Shown here one piece after another: positions 33,976 to 34,131 of a DNA stretch of 34,131 nucleotides. The DNA lies in the NCBI GenBank assembly GCA_003599885.1, contig QZKW01000017.1, positions 1-34,131 on the forward strand, in the 5' to 3' direction. Position 1 is the first letter of the stretch. Each line of letters opens with the position of its first letter. The position numbers and the translations under genes were made by a program. The notes beneath the pieces were generated by a model. That model was given only the letters and a program-made list of their open reading frames with translations. It did no database searches and was not told the origin of the DNA. The stretch comes from Desulfobacteraceae bacterium. GTDB taxonomy: Bacteria > Desulfobacterota > Desulfobacteria > Desulfobacterales > Desulfosalsimonadaceae.

Positions 33976-34131
33976 ATGTCAACCAATCATTCATGCGGCA
34001 TATTCGGCACAGCGTCTATTGTTCTGTCGGAGGATGACGTTCTGGCGGCCATGAAATCCATGCAAGGCTATATCGACATCACTCCTGCGGATTTTAATGA
34101 AATATACAATGTCGCCTTTCGTCATGCCATT
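33976..34131 (+). CDS. Probable CBS-domain protein, N-terminal part (cut by window end)
   Basis: An open frame of 52 codons runs off the window: MSTNHSCGIFGTASIVLSED, then DVLAAMKSMQGYIDITPADFNEIYNVAFRHAI. GGGAGG stands before the ATG at good distance. The second part resembles the start of CBS-domain proteins of sulfate reducers (xAMKxIxGYLDITPxDFxExYxxAxxHA), from memory. The CBS domain itself would lie beyond the end. Two small hairpins in the preceding gap (33901-33920 and 33922-33943) have no clear role. Confidence 0.5.
   Translation, partial: MSTNHSCGIFGTASIVLSEDDVLAAMKSMQGYIDITPADFNEIYNVAFRHAI

Overview
The window looks like chromosome from a strictly anaerobic, fatty-acid-oxidising member of the Desulfobacterota (former Deltaproteobacteria, Desulfobacteraceae-like). 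The evidence is a long-form acyl-CoA dehydrogenase, etfBA and a membrane Fe-S ETF:quinone oxidoreductase in one block, together with a hybrid cluster protein, a CooC-type ATPase, a short 'core' MetE-like protein, a two-CW regulator and a GEMM-type riboswitch. The genus is inferred from gene content only.

Layout. 1-100: 3' end of a 5S rRNA and its terminator, so an rRNA operon ends here. 227-3382 (minus): guaA, a membrane-anchored coiled-coil protein and larB. 3531-4981 (plus): a TrpF-like protein and elongation factor P. 5025-11865 (plus): a fatty-acid oxidation module of TetR regulator, acyl-CoA dehydrogenase, FadF-like Fe-S oxidoreductase, EtfB and EtfA. The same inverted repeat (TGAATGAA..TTCATTCA type) lies at the promoters of the regulator and of the oxidoreductase, which suggests one regulon carrying acyl-CoA electrons to the quinone pool. 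12041-21951: housekeeping genes, namely a PHP phosphoesterase, a minus-strand cooC/Ski2-like helicase/cardiolipin synthase cluster, a U32 protein and a large cation:proton antiporter.

21952-24846 is an AT-rich accessory stretch. It holds an unrecognised protein and a DUF3883-type PD-(D/E)XK nuclease-like protein with an N-terminal domain of the kind found on restriction-associated proteins. A GC-rich, gene-free, hairpin-rich element follows. 24847-29506 has an Old Yellow Enzyme, tRNA-Pro(GGG), an FmdB zinc ribbon, a CDF metal exporter, a two-CW XRE regulator and the MetE-like gene; a flavin reductase overlaps the last of these.

30143-34131: a DUF3332 lipoprotein, then the most unusual item, a GEMM (cyclic dinucleotide) riboswitch candidate with its own promoter and a terminator. 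The two halves of its aptamer are separated by about 170 nt of structured sequence. A small unknown gene follows, then hcp with an upstream CRP/FNR-type (HcpR-like) palindrome, a cupin and the start of a probable CBS-domain gene cut by the window edge. All calls come from reading the sequence; no database search was run.
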